NCBI RefSeq assembly: GCF_001854805.1 | Contig: NZ_MBLO01000206.1 | Span: 1-39,824 of the forward strand | Direction: 5' to 3' | Source: Pseudofrankia coriaricola | GTDB taxonomy: Bacteria > Actinomycetota > Actinomycetes > Frankiales > Frankiaceae | Length of the DNA stretch: 39,824 nt | In this document: positions 25,687 through 33,540 of the stretch, piece by piece | Numbering within the stretch: the stretch's first letter is position 1 | Layout: each line of letters opens with the position of its first letter | Made by a program: the position numbers and the translations under genes | The notes under the pieces: generated by a model | What the model saw: the letters and a program-made list of their open reading frames with translations, nothing else | Database searches by the model: none | What the model was told of the DNA's origin: nothing

Positions 25687-25879
25687 ACGGCTCGGGTGCT
25701 CGGGCGCTCGGGTTGGGTGTTCGGGGTCAAGGTGCGTGACGCGGCGCGGTCGTCCGGCCGGTCGTCCCAGGCCAGGGCACAGAACATGTCGGAGCTGGCT
25801 CGCGCCCCGGCCCGTATCCTCGTCGCGCCGTGGCCCATGGCCGTGCCGAAGTCGGGACCTTGGTGCCTTGTGGGCAGCC

Positions 25880-26041
25880 GTGAAGACCCGCGCGTTCGCG
25901 GCACGCGCAGCGCTGAGCATCCTGGCGTCGGCGGTCGGTGTACTCGCGCCCTCGGCTGACCGGACGGGTGTGCCGGTGTCGGCGATCCGGAGTGCCGATT
26001 CTCATCTTGGTGATTATTCGGAAACGGGCTCGATGATCTGA
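25880..26041 (+). CDS. Possible small secreted peptide
   Basis: A 53-residue frame begins with GTG. It opens with Lys/Arg followed by a hydrophobic run ending in 'APSA' before a polar tail, which resembles a signal peptide. There is no strong ribosome binding site and no family I recognise. It is the best coding candidate in the 25420-26107 gap but may well be chance. Confidence 0.2.
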   Translation: MKTRAFAARAALSILASAVGVLAPSADRTGVPVSAIRSADSHLGDYSETGSMI

Positions 26042-26107
26042 TCGGCACAGTACGGTTCTGCCAGGCAGTCATCTGCTATCCCTGTATGCCCGGAGCAGGG
26101 CCGGGCG

Positions 26108-26929
26108 GTGCGCGGACGCACTTCCGCGAGATTGGACGACCACGTGACGCTGGCGCCGTCACCGAGTGCGCAAGAACTCGGCAACGTGCATTACCTCGAC
26201 CTGATGAAGCGAATCCTGACCAACACGATCTACCGTGATCCGCCTATCGCGAGCCGGATGCAGCCGGGCTCGACGTTCGACGACGCTCGTCGCGCCACCG
26301 GCCAGGACTGGCCGAGTGTCGCGCACACCATGGTCGGGCGCGCCCGGCTGGACAACGTGCAAGAATGTGTCGCCGCGGTGATCGCGGACGGTATTCCAGG
26401 TGACCTGGTGGAGACGGGCGTGTGGCGCGGCGGCACGGCCATCTTCATGCGCGCGATCCTGCGCGCGTACGGAGTGACCGACCGTCTGGTGTGGGCGGCC
26501 GACTCCTTCGAGGGAATGCCGGTCAGCGGCCCGGACAGCCATCCCAGTGACCAAACCACCCCGCTGCACCTGGCCAACAAGGTACTGGCCGTCTCGCTCG
26601 ACACCGTGCGGGCCAACTTCGACGCCTACGGGCTGCTCGACGACCAGGTCCGTTTCCTGCCGGGGTGGTTCCGCGACACGCTGCCCACGGCGCCGATCGA
26701 GCGGATCGCGGTGCTCAGGCTGGACGGCGACCTGTACGAGTCGACCATGGACGCGCTGGCGAACCTGTACCCGAAGGTCTCGGCGGGCGGTTTCGTGATC
26801 ATCGATGACTACATGATCGCCGCCTGCCGCGAGGCGGTGCACGACTTCCGCACCGCGCACGGCGTCACCGCGCCCCTGATCAAGATCGATCAGGATGCGG
26901 TGTTCTGGCGCCTTCCGGGGGCCGGGTAG
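26108..26929 (+). CDS. TylF/macrocin O-methyltransferase family protein
   Basis: 273 residues from a GTG at 26108; a GTG at 26144 is the alternative start. Family landmarks: 'GDLVETGVWRGG' (SAM-binding strand and loop), 'WAADSFEGMP', 'VRFLPGWFRDTLP', 'IAVLRLDGDLYESTMDAL' and 'GGFVIIDDY', whose aspartates bind the metal needed by TylF-type sugar methyltransferases. TylF methylates a deoxysugar of tylosin; relatives occur in macrolide, nucleoside and polysaccharide clusters. No other biosynthetic genes lie nearby, so the acceptor is unknown and it could act on cell-surface sugars. It is transcribed alone. Confidence 0.92.
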   Translation: MRGRTSARLDDHVTLAPSPSAQELGNVHYLDLMKRILTNTIYRDPPIASRMQPGSTFDDARRATGQDWPSVAHTMVGRARLDNVQECVAAVIADGIPGDLVETGVWRGGTAIFMRAILRAYGVTDRLVWAADSFEGMPVSGPDSHPSDQTTPLHLANKVLAVSLDTVRANFDAYGLLDDQVRFLPGWFRDTLPTAPIERIAVLRLDGDLYESTMDALANLYPKVSAGGFVIIDDYMIAACREAVHDFRTAHGVTAPLIKIDQDAVFWRLPGAG

Positions 26930-27057
26930 CCAGTCGCCGACGTCGCCTGAGCTGGCGTCGGGCCTGGATCACCGACCCGCGCCGGCTCAGGCGATCTGGC
27001 TGACGCCGGCCGCCGACCCGACCCGAGGCTGGGCGGGCCGGGTCGACGGCCCGTCGG

Positions 27058-27193
27058 TCACGCGACCACGCCCTGGTCCGCGGGGCGCGGGTCGCCGGTG
27101 ACCTGCCTGGGCGTGCCGGCCGCCGTCGTGAACTCGAGCAGGCAGGTCAGCTTCGCGCGGTTCGCGAGGAAGGTTCCCGTCGGCGTCGGCCGG
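27058..27193 (-). pseudogene. C-terminal remnant of a septum-formation-type protein
   Basis: Directly after the AraC stop codon, in the same frame, about 45 codons read through LTCLLEFTTAAGTPRQVTGD to a TGA at 27058-27060. This aligns with the C-terminus of the intact protein at 28952-30214 (VSCLVSYFTDAGEPRAVTGD). No start or upstream part is present. Codon use is still strongly GC3. It appears that the body of a gene was deleted and araC was joined to its last codons. 26930-27057 shows nothing else. Confidence 0.75.
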
Positions 27194-27195
27194 GA

Positions 27196-28200
27196 TCAGG
27201 CGACGCCGGACAGGCGGGCGCGATGTTCGGTGGGGCTCACGCCGCGGACCCGTTTGAACGCGCTGCTCAGGGCGAAGGCGCTCCCGTAGCCGACCCGCCG
27301 GGCGACGGCCTCCAGCGTCACGCCCCGCTCGTCGCGCAACAGGGTGGCGGCGAGATCCAGACGCAGCCCGGTCAGGTACGTCATCGGCGGCTCGCCGACC
27401 AGTTCGGTGAACCGGCGGGCGAGCGCGGCGCGGGAGACCCCGGTGTGGGCGGCGAGCGTCGCGACGGTCCACGGATGGCCCGGGTTGTTGTGCAGCAGCC
27501 GCATGGCCCGCCCGACGACCGGGTCGGTGTGCGCCCGCAGCCACGACGGCTCACGTTCCGTCCTGCCGCCGCTGCCCCCGCCGTCGTCGTCTCCTCCTCC
27601 TCGACCGTTGTCGCCGCCGCCGGTGAACCAGGCTCGCAGCACGTCGATGAGCAGGAGGTCGAGCAACCGGTCGAGGACCGCGTCCTGGCCGGGCCGGTCC
27701 CGGGGGATCTCGTCGGCGAGCAGCGGCAGGACGGGGCTGTCCCAGCTGTCGCCCGCCAGCACGAGCAGCCGCGGCAACGCGTCGAGCAGTCGCCGGCTCA
27801 CCTCCCCGGCGATCTGGTAAGTGCCCACCAGCATCACCGTCTCGCCGTCGAGGGCGTCGCCCCAGGTCCGCACGCCGAGACCCATGACGTCGTGCAGGTC
27901 GACGCCGTCGGGCGTGGTGCACCGCTGGCCCGGGTGGATCACGACTCGCGGCGGGGTCGACGGATGGTCAGCCACGGTGTACGGATCCGGGCCGCGCACG
28001 ACCGCCACGTCGCCCGGCCCGAGCCGCGTCGGCGGCCCGGCGTCGTCGAGGGAGAACCAGGCCTCGCCGCGCCACTGCGCGACGACCGTCAGCGGCGCCC
28101 GGTCCTGGATCCGCAGCGACCAGGGCGAGGTGAGCATCGCCCGCAGCAGGAAGGCCCCGCGTGCCCGGGCACCGTCCAACAGGCCGGCGAGCGCGTCCAC
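27196..28200 (-). CDS. AraC-family transcriptional regulator with cupin domain
   Basis: 334 residues from a GTG. The N-terminal half (about 5-170) is a cupin-type sensor of the AraC-binding 'Cupin_6' group (APLTVVAQWRGEAWF, LGPGDVAVVRGPDPY, VMLVGTYQI). A Gly/Asp-rich linker lies at about 200-220. The C-terminal domain has both helix-turn-helices: 'WTVATLAAHTGVSRAALARRF' in outline, and 'VTLEAVARRVGYGSAFALSSAFKRVRGVSPTEHR'-type spacing with the family's P..YR-like end. Regulators of this subgroup usually control the adjacent divergent gene, here the DUF1772 membrane protein 167 bp away. The effector is unknown. Confidence 0.92.
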   Translation of the reverse strand: MDALAGLLDGARARGAFLLRAMLTSPWSLRIQDRAPLTVVAQWRGEAWFSLDDAGPPTRLGPGDVAVVRGPDPYTVADHPSTPPRVVIHPGQRCTTPDGVDLHDVMGLGVRTWGDALDGETVMLVGTYQIAGEVSRRLLDALPRLLVLAGDSWDSPVLPLLADEIPRDRPGQDAVLDRLLDLLLIDVLRAWFTGGGDNGRGGGDDDGGGSGGRTEREPSWLRAHTDPVVGRAMRLLHNNPGHPWTVATLAAHTGVSRAALARRFTELVGEPPMTYLTGLRLDLAATLLRDERGVTLEAVARRVGYGSAFALSSAFKRVRGVSPTEHRARLSGVA

Positions 28201-28367
28201 ACCCGGCAGTCTAGATCGACCGCCCGCGTGGACGACGGCATATGCACGGGAGCCTCTCGGCGATGGTCACGCCCGCCCGGCCGCGGCCAAATGGAGGTGT
28301 ACCTGGCGCGTCGGCCTCCCCCGACCGCGATCCGGGCCAGGCCCACCGGACCAGAGGAGAGACAACC

Positions 28368-28865
28368 GTGAATGGCGCGCGGATCGGGACGCTGCTGGCG
28401 GCGACCCTGACGACGGGGCTGATGGCGGGCATCTACTACGCGTACGCCTGCTCGGTGATGCCCGGGCTGCGGGCCACCGACGCCCGCACGTTCGTGAGCA
28501 CCATGCAGTCCATCAACATCGCGATCATCAATGGCTGGTTCCTGCTGGCATTCGTCGGCGCCCCGCTGCTCACGCTCGCCGCCGGGGCCGCGCACCTGCC
28601 GGCCGGTGGCCGCTCCGCGCTGCCGTGGGTGGCCGCCGGGCTCGCGCTCAACGTCGTCGCCTTCGCGGTCACCGTCGCGGCGAACGTCCCGCTGAACGAC
28701 GCCCTCGACGCCGCCGGGCCGGTCGACCAGATCACCGACCTGGCGGCCGTCCGAGCCCACTTCGAGGACGCGTGGATCCGCTGGAACATCGTCCGCACAG
28801 CCGCGACCACGGCCGCCTTCGGCTGCCTCGGGTACGCCCTCGTGCTCACCCACCGCCCGCGTTAG
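28368..28865 (+). CDS. DUF1772 (anthrone oxygenase-like) membrane protein
   Basis: 165 residues from a GTG with AGAGGAGAG just upstream; an open frame further upstream has no ribosome binding site. There are four hydrophobic helices: 'IGTLLAATLTTGLMAGIYYAY', 'NIAIINGWFLLAFVGAPLLTL', 'VAAGLALNVVAFAVTVAANVPLN' and 'TAATTAAFGCLGYALVL' (each approximate). The motif 'VPLND' after helix 3 and 'FMRAMQ/F-STMQSIN' after helix 1 are typical of DUF1772. Relatives include fungal anthrone oxygenases; most bacterial members are uncharacterised, often next to AraC regulators as here. Confidence 0.88.
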   Translation: MNGARIGTLLAATLTTGLMAGIYYAYACSVMPGLRATDARTFVSTMQSINIAIINGWFLLAFVGAPLLTLAAGAAHLPAGGRSALPWVAAGLALNVVAFAVTVAANVPLNDALDAAGPVDQITDLAAVRAHFEDAWIRWNIVRTAATTAAFGCLGYALVLTHRPR

Positions 28866-28875
28866 CGACGGCGGA

Positions 28876-28932
28876 CGGCCGATCGGTCCCGCCCGCGACC
28901 TGGTACCGGGCTGGGGCTGGACCGATCGGCCG
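28876..28932. terminator. Bidirectional terminator hairpin
   Basis: A perfect 14-bp inverted repeat (28876-28889 with 28919-28932, core GGCCGATCGGTCC) with a 29-nt loop lies between the convergent DUF1772 and septum-formation-type genes. Confidence 0.6.
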
Positions 28933-28951
28933 CCGCGGGCGGGACGCATGG

Positions 28952-30214
28952 TCAGGCCGGGACCGGGTTGCGGGCGTCGCCGGTCACCGCGCGGGGCTCG
29001 CCCGCGTCGGTGAAGTAGCTGACGAGGCAGCTGACCGACCGGCTGCCGGCCTGCCAGCTTTCCGGAGCGATGTTGAACCAGCTGATGTTGACCGTGGAGG
29101 TCTGCTGGAAGGATGGGCCGAAGAACGCCCGCGCGACCGCGGCGCACTGCTGGCCGGCCCGCTCGGCGAACGCGGCGTCGGACGGCGGCGCGGCGCCCGG
29201 AGGGTCGGTGAAACGGATGTCGCCGATCGCCACGTGCTGGTGCGGGGTGGAGCAGGCCACCGGCCCGGTGCCGGTCGTGTCCTTCGCCAGGCAGGTGCCG
29301 ACCGGGTAGACCCTCGACTGGTCGGCACCCTTCGCGGAGCCGGCGGACAGGTCGTTGTCGGGTTTCTCGGGTGTGGGGGCGTAGGCGCCAATGCCACAGC
29401 GGATCTTCCGGTCGCCTTGGATCCAGCCCGCCACGCTCGGCACAATCGCGAGGATGGAGAACCGGCCGTGGGGATCGAGCGGATATCCCAGGTACGCCTC
29501 GACCAGCGTCCGGCAGTACCGGTCGTAGATGCTCGACCACTCGTCGTCGGCCAGCGGGCGGGCGGCAGTGGCCGGGAACTCGGCGCTGAGGTCGGCGGGA
29601 TCGTCGCTGACCGACTCGAACAGGTGCGGCCTGTCGCAGGAGACGTCGTCGACCGTTGTCGAGGATCCGCCGCGGTCCCAGAGGTAGCAGTGGCCGAGCT
29701 GGTAGCGGCGCCCGGTGAGCTCGGGTTCGGCGGTCGGACTCGGCGACGCGGTGCCGGACGGCCCCGCGGTGGACGCGGCCACGTCCCTCTCGTCGTCCCC
29801 GCCGCCGCCCACGGCCACCCCGATGGCCACCAGCAGCACGACCAGGACAACGACACCGCCGACCACGCAGGCCACGAAGCGCCCGCGGGTCCAGCGCGGC
29901 GGCCGTGGTGCCTGCGGCGTCAGTATCCGCATCGGCGGCCCGTCCGCGGGAGCCGGCGGCGCACCCGCGCCCGGGGTCATGTTCTGGGCCGATGGCCCAC
30001 CGGGCGGGCCTGGCTGGGCGGGCGGGTAGGGCGGGTTCGCATCGGGTGCGCCGTGGACCGGGCTTTCCGCCGGCGCTGGCCAACTGGCTGGCGCCGGCGT
30101 GCCGCCCGTGGCTCCCGGGCCGGGCAGGCCCGGCCGGCGGCGCCACAGTAGCCTGCCCGACTGGCCAGTCTGCGCGGGCCAGGGTCCCGGCGTCGGCGGG
30201 GTCTCGTCGGCCAC
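28952..30214 (-). CDS. Septum-formation-type single-pass membrane protein
   Basis: 420 residues from the GTG at 30214, preceded by GGAACGAG; the longer frame to 30394 is unlikely. The N-terminal 110 residues are a Pro/Gly/Ala-rich cytoplasmic tail. One membrane helix (FVACVVGGVVVLVVLLVAIG) lies near 120-140. The extracytoplasmic part holds two copies of a Cys-containing domain like that of the actinobacterial 'septum formation' family: 'GHCYLWD...VSCDRPHLFE' and 'GTCLAKD...VACSTPHQHVAIG', each with H/C pairs around a substrate-like cleft. The family's exact role is unknown. A broken copy of its C-terminus lies at 27058-27193. It is probably transcribed alone. Confidence 0.8.
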   Translation of the reverse strand: MADETPPTPGPWPAQTGQSGRLLWRRRPGLPGPGATGGTPAPASWPAPAESPVHGAPDANPPYPPAQPGPPGGPSAQNMTPGAGAPPAPADGPPMRILTPQAPRPPRWTRGRFVACVVGGVVVLVVLLVAIGVAVGGGGDDERDVAASTAGPSGTASPSPTAEPELTGRRYQLGHCYLWDRGGSSTTVDDVSCDRPHLFESVSDDPADLSAEFPATAARPLADDEWSSIYDRYCRTLVEAYLGYPLDPHGRFSILAIVPSVAGWIQGDRKIRCGIGAYAPTPEKPDNDLSAGSAKGADQSRVYPVGTCLAKDTTGTGPVACSTPHQHVAIGDIRFTDPPGAAPPSDAAFAERAGQQCAAVARAFFGPSFQQTSTVNISWFNIAPESWQAGSRSVSCLVSYFTDAGEPRAVTGDARNPVPA

Positions 30215-30421
30215 GGTTGTCTCGTTCCACCCATCGGGTCGGGCGCGTCGACCGCCGGCGGGCGGACCGGGGAGCGGGCGAGGCTGCGCCGACGCCGCTC
30301 CGCTCGGCCCGCCGACGGTCGCGGTGCGCGGACTGTGGCGCGGACGATATCGGCTATTAACACCGATTCGCGCGATAGGTCCCCTGTTTGACACTTTTGG
30401 GGATCCGTCGTCACTGTCGGT

Positions 30422-30441
30422 ACTCTGACTCTGACTCTGAC
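30422..30441. repeat. Short 6-bp tandem repeat
   Basis: Three copies of ACTCTG and part of a fourth lie in the 548-bp divergent region 30215-30762. That region otherwise holds no gene I can support, only the promoters of the flanking genes, which I cannot place with confidence. Confidence 0.6.
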
Positions 30442-30762
30442 GCGAGGAGGGTGCCCCGGCGCCGTCGTCCCGCGGCGCGCGTTGAGGCGCGCAGATTACC
30501 GGTGGTCTGCGACGGTTTGGTACGCAGTGGTCCCGCGCTCCCGGTGTCCACAGCCCCGCTCGGCTGGCCGTTGTGCCGCGCTTGACCCGGTAGCGTCCGC
30601 GGTGGAACGGCCGGGCGCCAGGCAGTTTCGTCGGAGGCGGCCCTTACGCTGATCCAGAGGCGAGGACGGCCGGCCTCCGCGACTGGTCCGGCCCTGGTGA
30701 GGGCCGCGGCGGCGACGGCGGGGAGGCGCGGCCGCGGGTGACGGCGAGGGAGGGTCCCAGCG

Positions 30763-33105
30763 GTGACCATTGAGGCGACTGCGCGCAGTCAGCCCGAGCG
30801 TGGCCAGCTCGCCGGGCGCGGCCGGTCGCCGGCGTCGGCCCCCGGCTCCGGTGAGCCGGTCCGATGGTCGCTGCTGGACGCCGTGCTGGAGCGGATCACC
30901 TTCGCCAACGAGGAGACCGGGTACACGGTCGCCAAGGTCGACACCGGGCGCGGCGGGGAGCTGGTGACCGTCGTCGGCTCGCTGCTCGGCGCGCAGCCGG
31001 GGGAGTTCCTGCGGATGCGGGGCCGGTGGGGGAGCCACCCCCAGCACGGCCGGCAGTTCCAGGTCGAGGACTACACCCAGGTCCTGCCGGCCACGGTCCA
31101 GGGCATCCGCCGCTACCTCGGCTCCGGGCTGATCAAGGGGATCGGGCCGCGGCTGGCCGAGAACATCGTCGACCACTTCGGCGTCGACGCGCTGGACGTC
31201 ATCGACACGGAGCCCGAACGGCTCATCGAGGTGCCGAAGCTCGGCCCGAAGCGGACGAAGGCGATCGCCGCCGCCTGGGAGGAACAGCGCTCGATCAAGG
31301 AGGTGATGGTCTTCCTGCAGAGCGTCGGCGTCTCCACCTCGCTCGCGGTGAAGATCTACAAGAAGTTCAAGGACGAGTCCGTCGACGTCGTGCGCCGCGA
31401 GCCGTACCGGCTGGCCAGCGACGTGTGGGGGATCGGCTTTCGCACCGCGGACACGATCGCCCAGGCCGTCGGCATCCCGCACGACGCTCCTGAGCGGATC
31501 AAGGCCGGCCTGCAGTACACCCTGTCCGAGTCGACGGGCGACGGGCACTGCTACCTGCCCGAGCAGCGCCTGCTCGCCGACGCCGCGAAGATCCTCGAGG
31601 TAGCGCTGCCAGGGGTGATCGACGCGCTGGCGGAGCTGGTCACCGAGGGCGGCGTCGAGCGCGAGGAGATCCCCGGCGACGACCCGGAGCAGCCGGTGGC
31701 CGCGATCTACCTGGTGCCGTTCCACCGGGCCGAGGTGTCACTGGCCAACCAGCTGCTGCGGCTGCTGGCGGCGGACGACGACCGGCTGGCGGCGTTCGGA
31801 TCGGTCGACTGGGACGCGGCGCGGCGCTGGCTGCGCGGCCGGACCGGTGCCGACCTCGCCCCGGCGCAGGACGAGGCGGTGCGCCTCGCGCTCACCCGGA
31901 AGGTCGCGGTGCTGACCGGCGGCCCGGGCTGCGGGAAGAGCTTCACCGTCCGCTCGATCGTCGAGATGGCGACGGCGAAGGGCGCCAAGGTCGTGCTCGC
32001 GGCGCCGACCGGCCGGGCGGCCAAGCGCCTCACCGAGCTGACCGGCCACTCGGCGGCGACCGTGCACCGGCTGCTGGAGCTGCGCCCCGGCGGCGACGCC
32101 GCCTACGACCGGGACCGCCCACTCGAGGCCGACCTGGTCGTCGTCGACGAGGCGAGCATGCTCGACCTGCTGCTCGCGAACAAGCTCGCCCGGGCGGTCG
32201 CGCCCGGCGCGCACCTGCTGCTCGTCGGCGACGTCGACCAGCTCCCGTCGGTCGGCGCCGGCCAGGTGCTGCGCGACCTGCTCGCCGCCGGCACGCCGGT
32301 GCCTCATGTGCGGCTGACCCACGTGTTCCGCCAGGCCGCCCAGTCCGGCGTCGTCAGCAACGCGCACCGGATCAACGCCGGCGAGTTCCCCCAGGTGCAG
32401 GGCCTGGCGGACTTCTTCCTGTTCGCCTGCGACGAGGCCGAGGACGCAGCGAAGATCACCGTGGACGTGGTCGCGAACCGGATCCCGCGTCGCTTCGGCC
32501 TGGACCCGCGGGTCGACGTGCAGGTGCTCGCCCCGATGCACCGTGGCCCCGCCGGCGCGGGCGCCCTCAACGGCGCGCTGCAGGAGGCGCTCACCCCGAG
32601 CCGGCCGGGAACGCCGGAACGCCGCTTCGGCGGGCGAGTGTTCCGCGTCGGCGACAAGGTCAGCCAGATCCGCAACAACTACGACAAGGGCGCGAACGGC
32701 GTCTTCAACGGCACCCTCGGCATCGTCACCGCCCTCGACCCGGTCGAGCAGACGCTGACGGTGAGTACCGACGAGGGCGAGACCGTCTCCTACGACTTCG
32801 CCGAGCTCGACGAGCTGACCCACGCCTACGCCCTGACGATTCACCGTTCCCAGGGCAGCGAGTATCCGGCCGTCGTCGTCCCGGTGACGATGAGCGCCTG
32901 GATGATGCTGCAGCGCAACCTGCTCTACACCGCCGTCACCCGCGCGAAGAAGCTCGTCGTCCTCGTCGGCTCCAAGAAGGCCATCGGCCGCGCCGTCCGC
33001 GCCGCCTCCGCCGGGCGCCGCCACACTGGCCTCGCCCACCGTCTCCGCGAGGGCCGCATCGTCTCCCTCGCGCCCCCGCCTCCGGAACCGCCGCCAGAGG
33101 AGTAG
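30763..33105 (+). CDS. recD2: RecD2-type ATP-dependent DNA helicase (SF1B)
   Basis: 780 residues from a GTG preceded by GGGAGGG. The N-terminal domain (residues about 30-110) is OB-like, with FANEETGYTVAKV and 'GEFLRMRGRWGSHPQHGRQF' as in RecD2. Helix-hairpin-helix units follow (YLGSGLIKGIGPRLAENIV; LGPKRTKAIAAAW). The motor has Walker A LTGGPGCGKS (384-393), Walker B VVDEASMLD, motif III GDVDQLPSVGAGQVL, and motifs V/VI 'ALTIHRSQGSEYP' and 'LLYTAVTRAKK'. It is a 5'-3' helicase acting without RecBC, linked to genome stability and oxidative-damage resistance. It directly precedes the Y RNA array and the Ro homologue on the same strand. Confidence 0.93.
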   Translation: MTIEATARSQPERGQLAGRGRSPASAPGSGEPVRWSLLDAVLERITFANEETGYTVAKVDTGRGGELVTVVGSLLGAQPGEFLRMRGRWGSHPQHGRQFQVEDYTQVLPATVQGIRRYLGSGLIKGIGPRLAENIVDHFGVDALDVIDTEPERLIEVPKLGPKRTKAIAAAWEEQRSIKEVMVFLQSVGVSTSLAVKIYKKFKDESVDVVRREPYRLASDVWGIGFRTADTIAQAVGIPHDAPERIKAGLQYTLSESTGDGHCYLPEQRLLADAAKILEVALPGVIDALAELVTEGGVEREEIPGDDPEQPVAAIYLVPFHRAEVSLANQLLRLLAADDDRLAAFGSVDWDAARRWLRGRTGADLAPAQDEAVRLALTRKVAVLTGGPGCGKSFTVRSIVEMATAKGAKVVLAAPTGRAAKRLTELTGHSAATVHRLLELRPGGDAAYDRDRPLEADLVVVDEASMLDLLLANKLARAVAPGAHLLLVGDVDQLPSVGAGQVLRDLLAAGTPVPHVRLTHVFRQAAQSGVVSNAHRINAGEFPQVQGLADFFLFACDEAEDAAKITVDVVANRIPRRFGLDPRVDVQVLAPMHRGPAGAGALNGALQEALTPSRPGTPERRFGGRVFRVGDKVSQIRNNYDKGANGVFNGTLGIVTALDPVEQTLTVSTDEGETVSYDFAELDELTHAYALTIHRSQGSEYPAVVVPVTMSAWMMLQRNLLYTAVTRAKKLVVLVGSKKAIGRAVRAASAGRRHTGLAHRLREGRIVSLAPPPPEPPPEE

Positions 33106-33147
33106 GCGGGCATCGAGCGGCGCGTCCCGGGGCGAAGCAAAAACCAG

Positions 33148-33176
33148 TTTCGAGAAGAGTGGCCGGGTCGTACTCT
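33148..33176 (+). promoter_or_regulatory. Candidate promoter of the Y RNA array
   Basis: TTTCGA at 33148-33153, a 17-nt spacer and TACTCT at 33171-33176 (TAnnnT form). A start 7-8 nt after the -10 falls at 33183-33184, exactly where the terminal helix of unit 1 begins. The same bases form an AAGAGT/ACTCTT hairpin (33155-33177) that could instead end recD2 transcripts. Confidence 0.5.
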
Positions 33177-33183
33177 TTGTCTT

Positions 33184-33253
33184 GTCCGAAGTGAAGGCCG
33201 AGGGTTACTTCCTCTCAAGAAGATCCCACCTTCGGCCGTACTGGTTCTCGGAC
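33184..33253 (+). ncRNA. Y RNA-like unit 1 (short form, no tRNA module)
   Basis: A terminal helix GTCCGA (33184-33189) pairs with TCGGAC (33248-33253). It carries the array's conserved strands CCGAAGTG and CTGGTTCTCGG. An inner helix GGCCGA/TCGGCC follows, then a hairpin with GGG...CCC and CTTC/GAAG pairing. At 70 nt it consists of the putative Ro-binding helix and a simple loop only. Calling it a Y RNA rests on the shared helix and on position upstream of a Ro gene. Confidence 0.7.
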
Positions 33254-33271
33254 GCCACCGCTGGATATTGG

Positions 33272-33407
33272 GTGCCGAAGTGAACGGGTAGGCTTACTTC
33301 TAATCTACGGGTCGCGGGTTCGAGTCCCGCCTCGGCGGTCGCTGGCCGTCGGGTAGCTCAGAAGGCAGAGCAGTAGACAACAGCTTCCCGGACCTGGTTC
33401 TCGGCAT
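33272..33407 (+). ncRNA. Y RNA (YrlA-like) unit 2 with permuted tRNA module
   Basis: The terminal helix is TGCCGA (33273-33278) with TCGGCA (33401-33406), extended by a G-U pair, plus CGGG/CCCG. The insert folds as a circularly permuted tRNA. The 3' half of the anticodon stem, TCTAC (33304-33308), is followed by variable loop GGGTC. The T arm is GCGGG-TTCGAGT-CCCGC (33314-33330). Acceptor strand CTCGGCG (33331-33337) is joined by a 9-nt loop to CGTCGGG (33347-33353), all seven positions pairing with two wobbles. Then come TA and the D arm GCTC-AGAAGGCA-GAGC (33356-33371). The 5' half of the anticodon stem is GTAGA (33373-33377). The open anticodon end runs into the Ro-binding helix, as in bacterial YrlA. 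Confidence 0.88.
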
Positions 33408-33420
33408 CTTCATCCGGGGC

Positions 33421-33529
33421 GGTGTCGAAGTGCTTGGCTGGCGTACTTCTGGGTTCGACTCCTTGTAGCCCCACCCCTGGGGCTATGCCCTTCTGGGGGC
33501 AGACGCCGTCCGACCTGGTCCTCGACACC
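33421..33529 (+). ncRNA. Y RNA (YrlA-like) unit 3 with permuted tRNA module
   Basis: The terminal helix has eight perfect pairs: GGTGTCGA (33421-33428) with TCGACACC (33522-33529). In this unit the usual CCGA/TCGG has become TCGA/TCGA, a compensated change. The insert contains anticodon-stem halves GGCGT (33440-33444) and ACGCC (33503-33507), five pairs. The T loop TTCGACT lies on a weaker stem. The acceptor TAGCCCC (33466-33472)/GGGGCTA (33479-33485) has seven perfect pairs closed by a 6-nt loop. The D arm is GCCC-TTCTGG-GGGC (33487-33500). Confidence 0.87.
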
Positions 33530-33540
33530 GTCACGCGCCA

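Noticed and set aside
30411-30770. A 119-codon minus-strand frame in the gap before recD2
   Set aside because: Its translation is Arg/Ala/Pro/Thr-rich with no recognisable domain, and it overlaps the likely promoter and start of recD2.
33155-33177. The AAGAGT/ACTCTT hairpin as a confident recD2 terminator
   Set aside because: The stem has only six, mostly A-T, pairs and its right arm coincides with the candidate -10 box of the RNA array, so the role is left open.
33309-33475. A tRNA gene, suggested by the T arm GCGGGTTCGAGTCCCGC and a nearby D arm
   Set aside because: The T arm precedes the D arm and the acceptor strands are joined by a loop, so no linear tRNA with free ends can form. The order fits a permuted Y RNA module.
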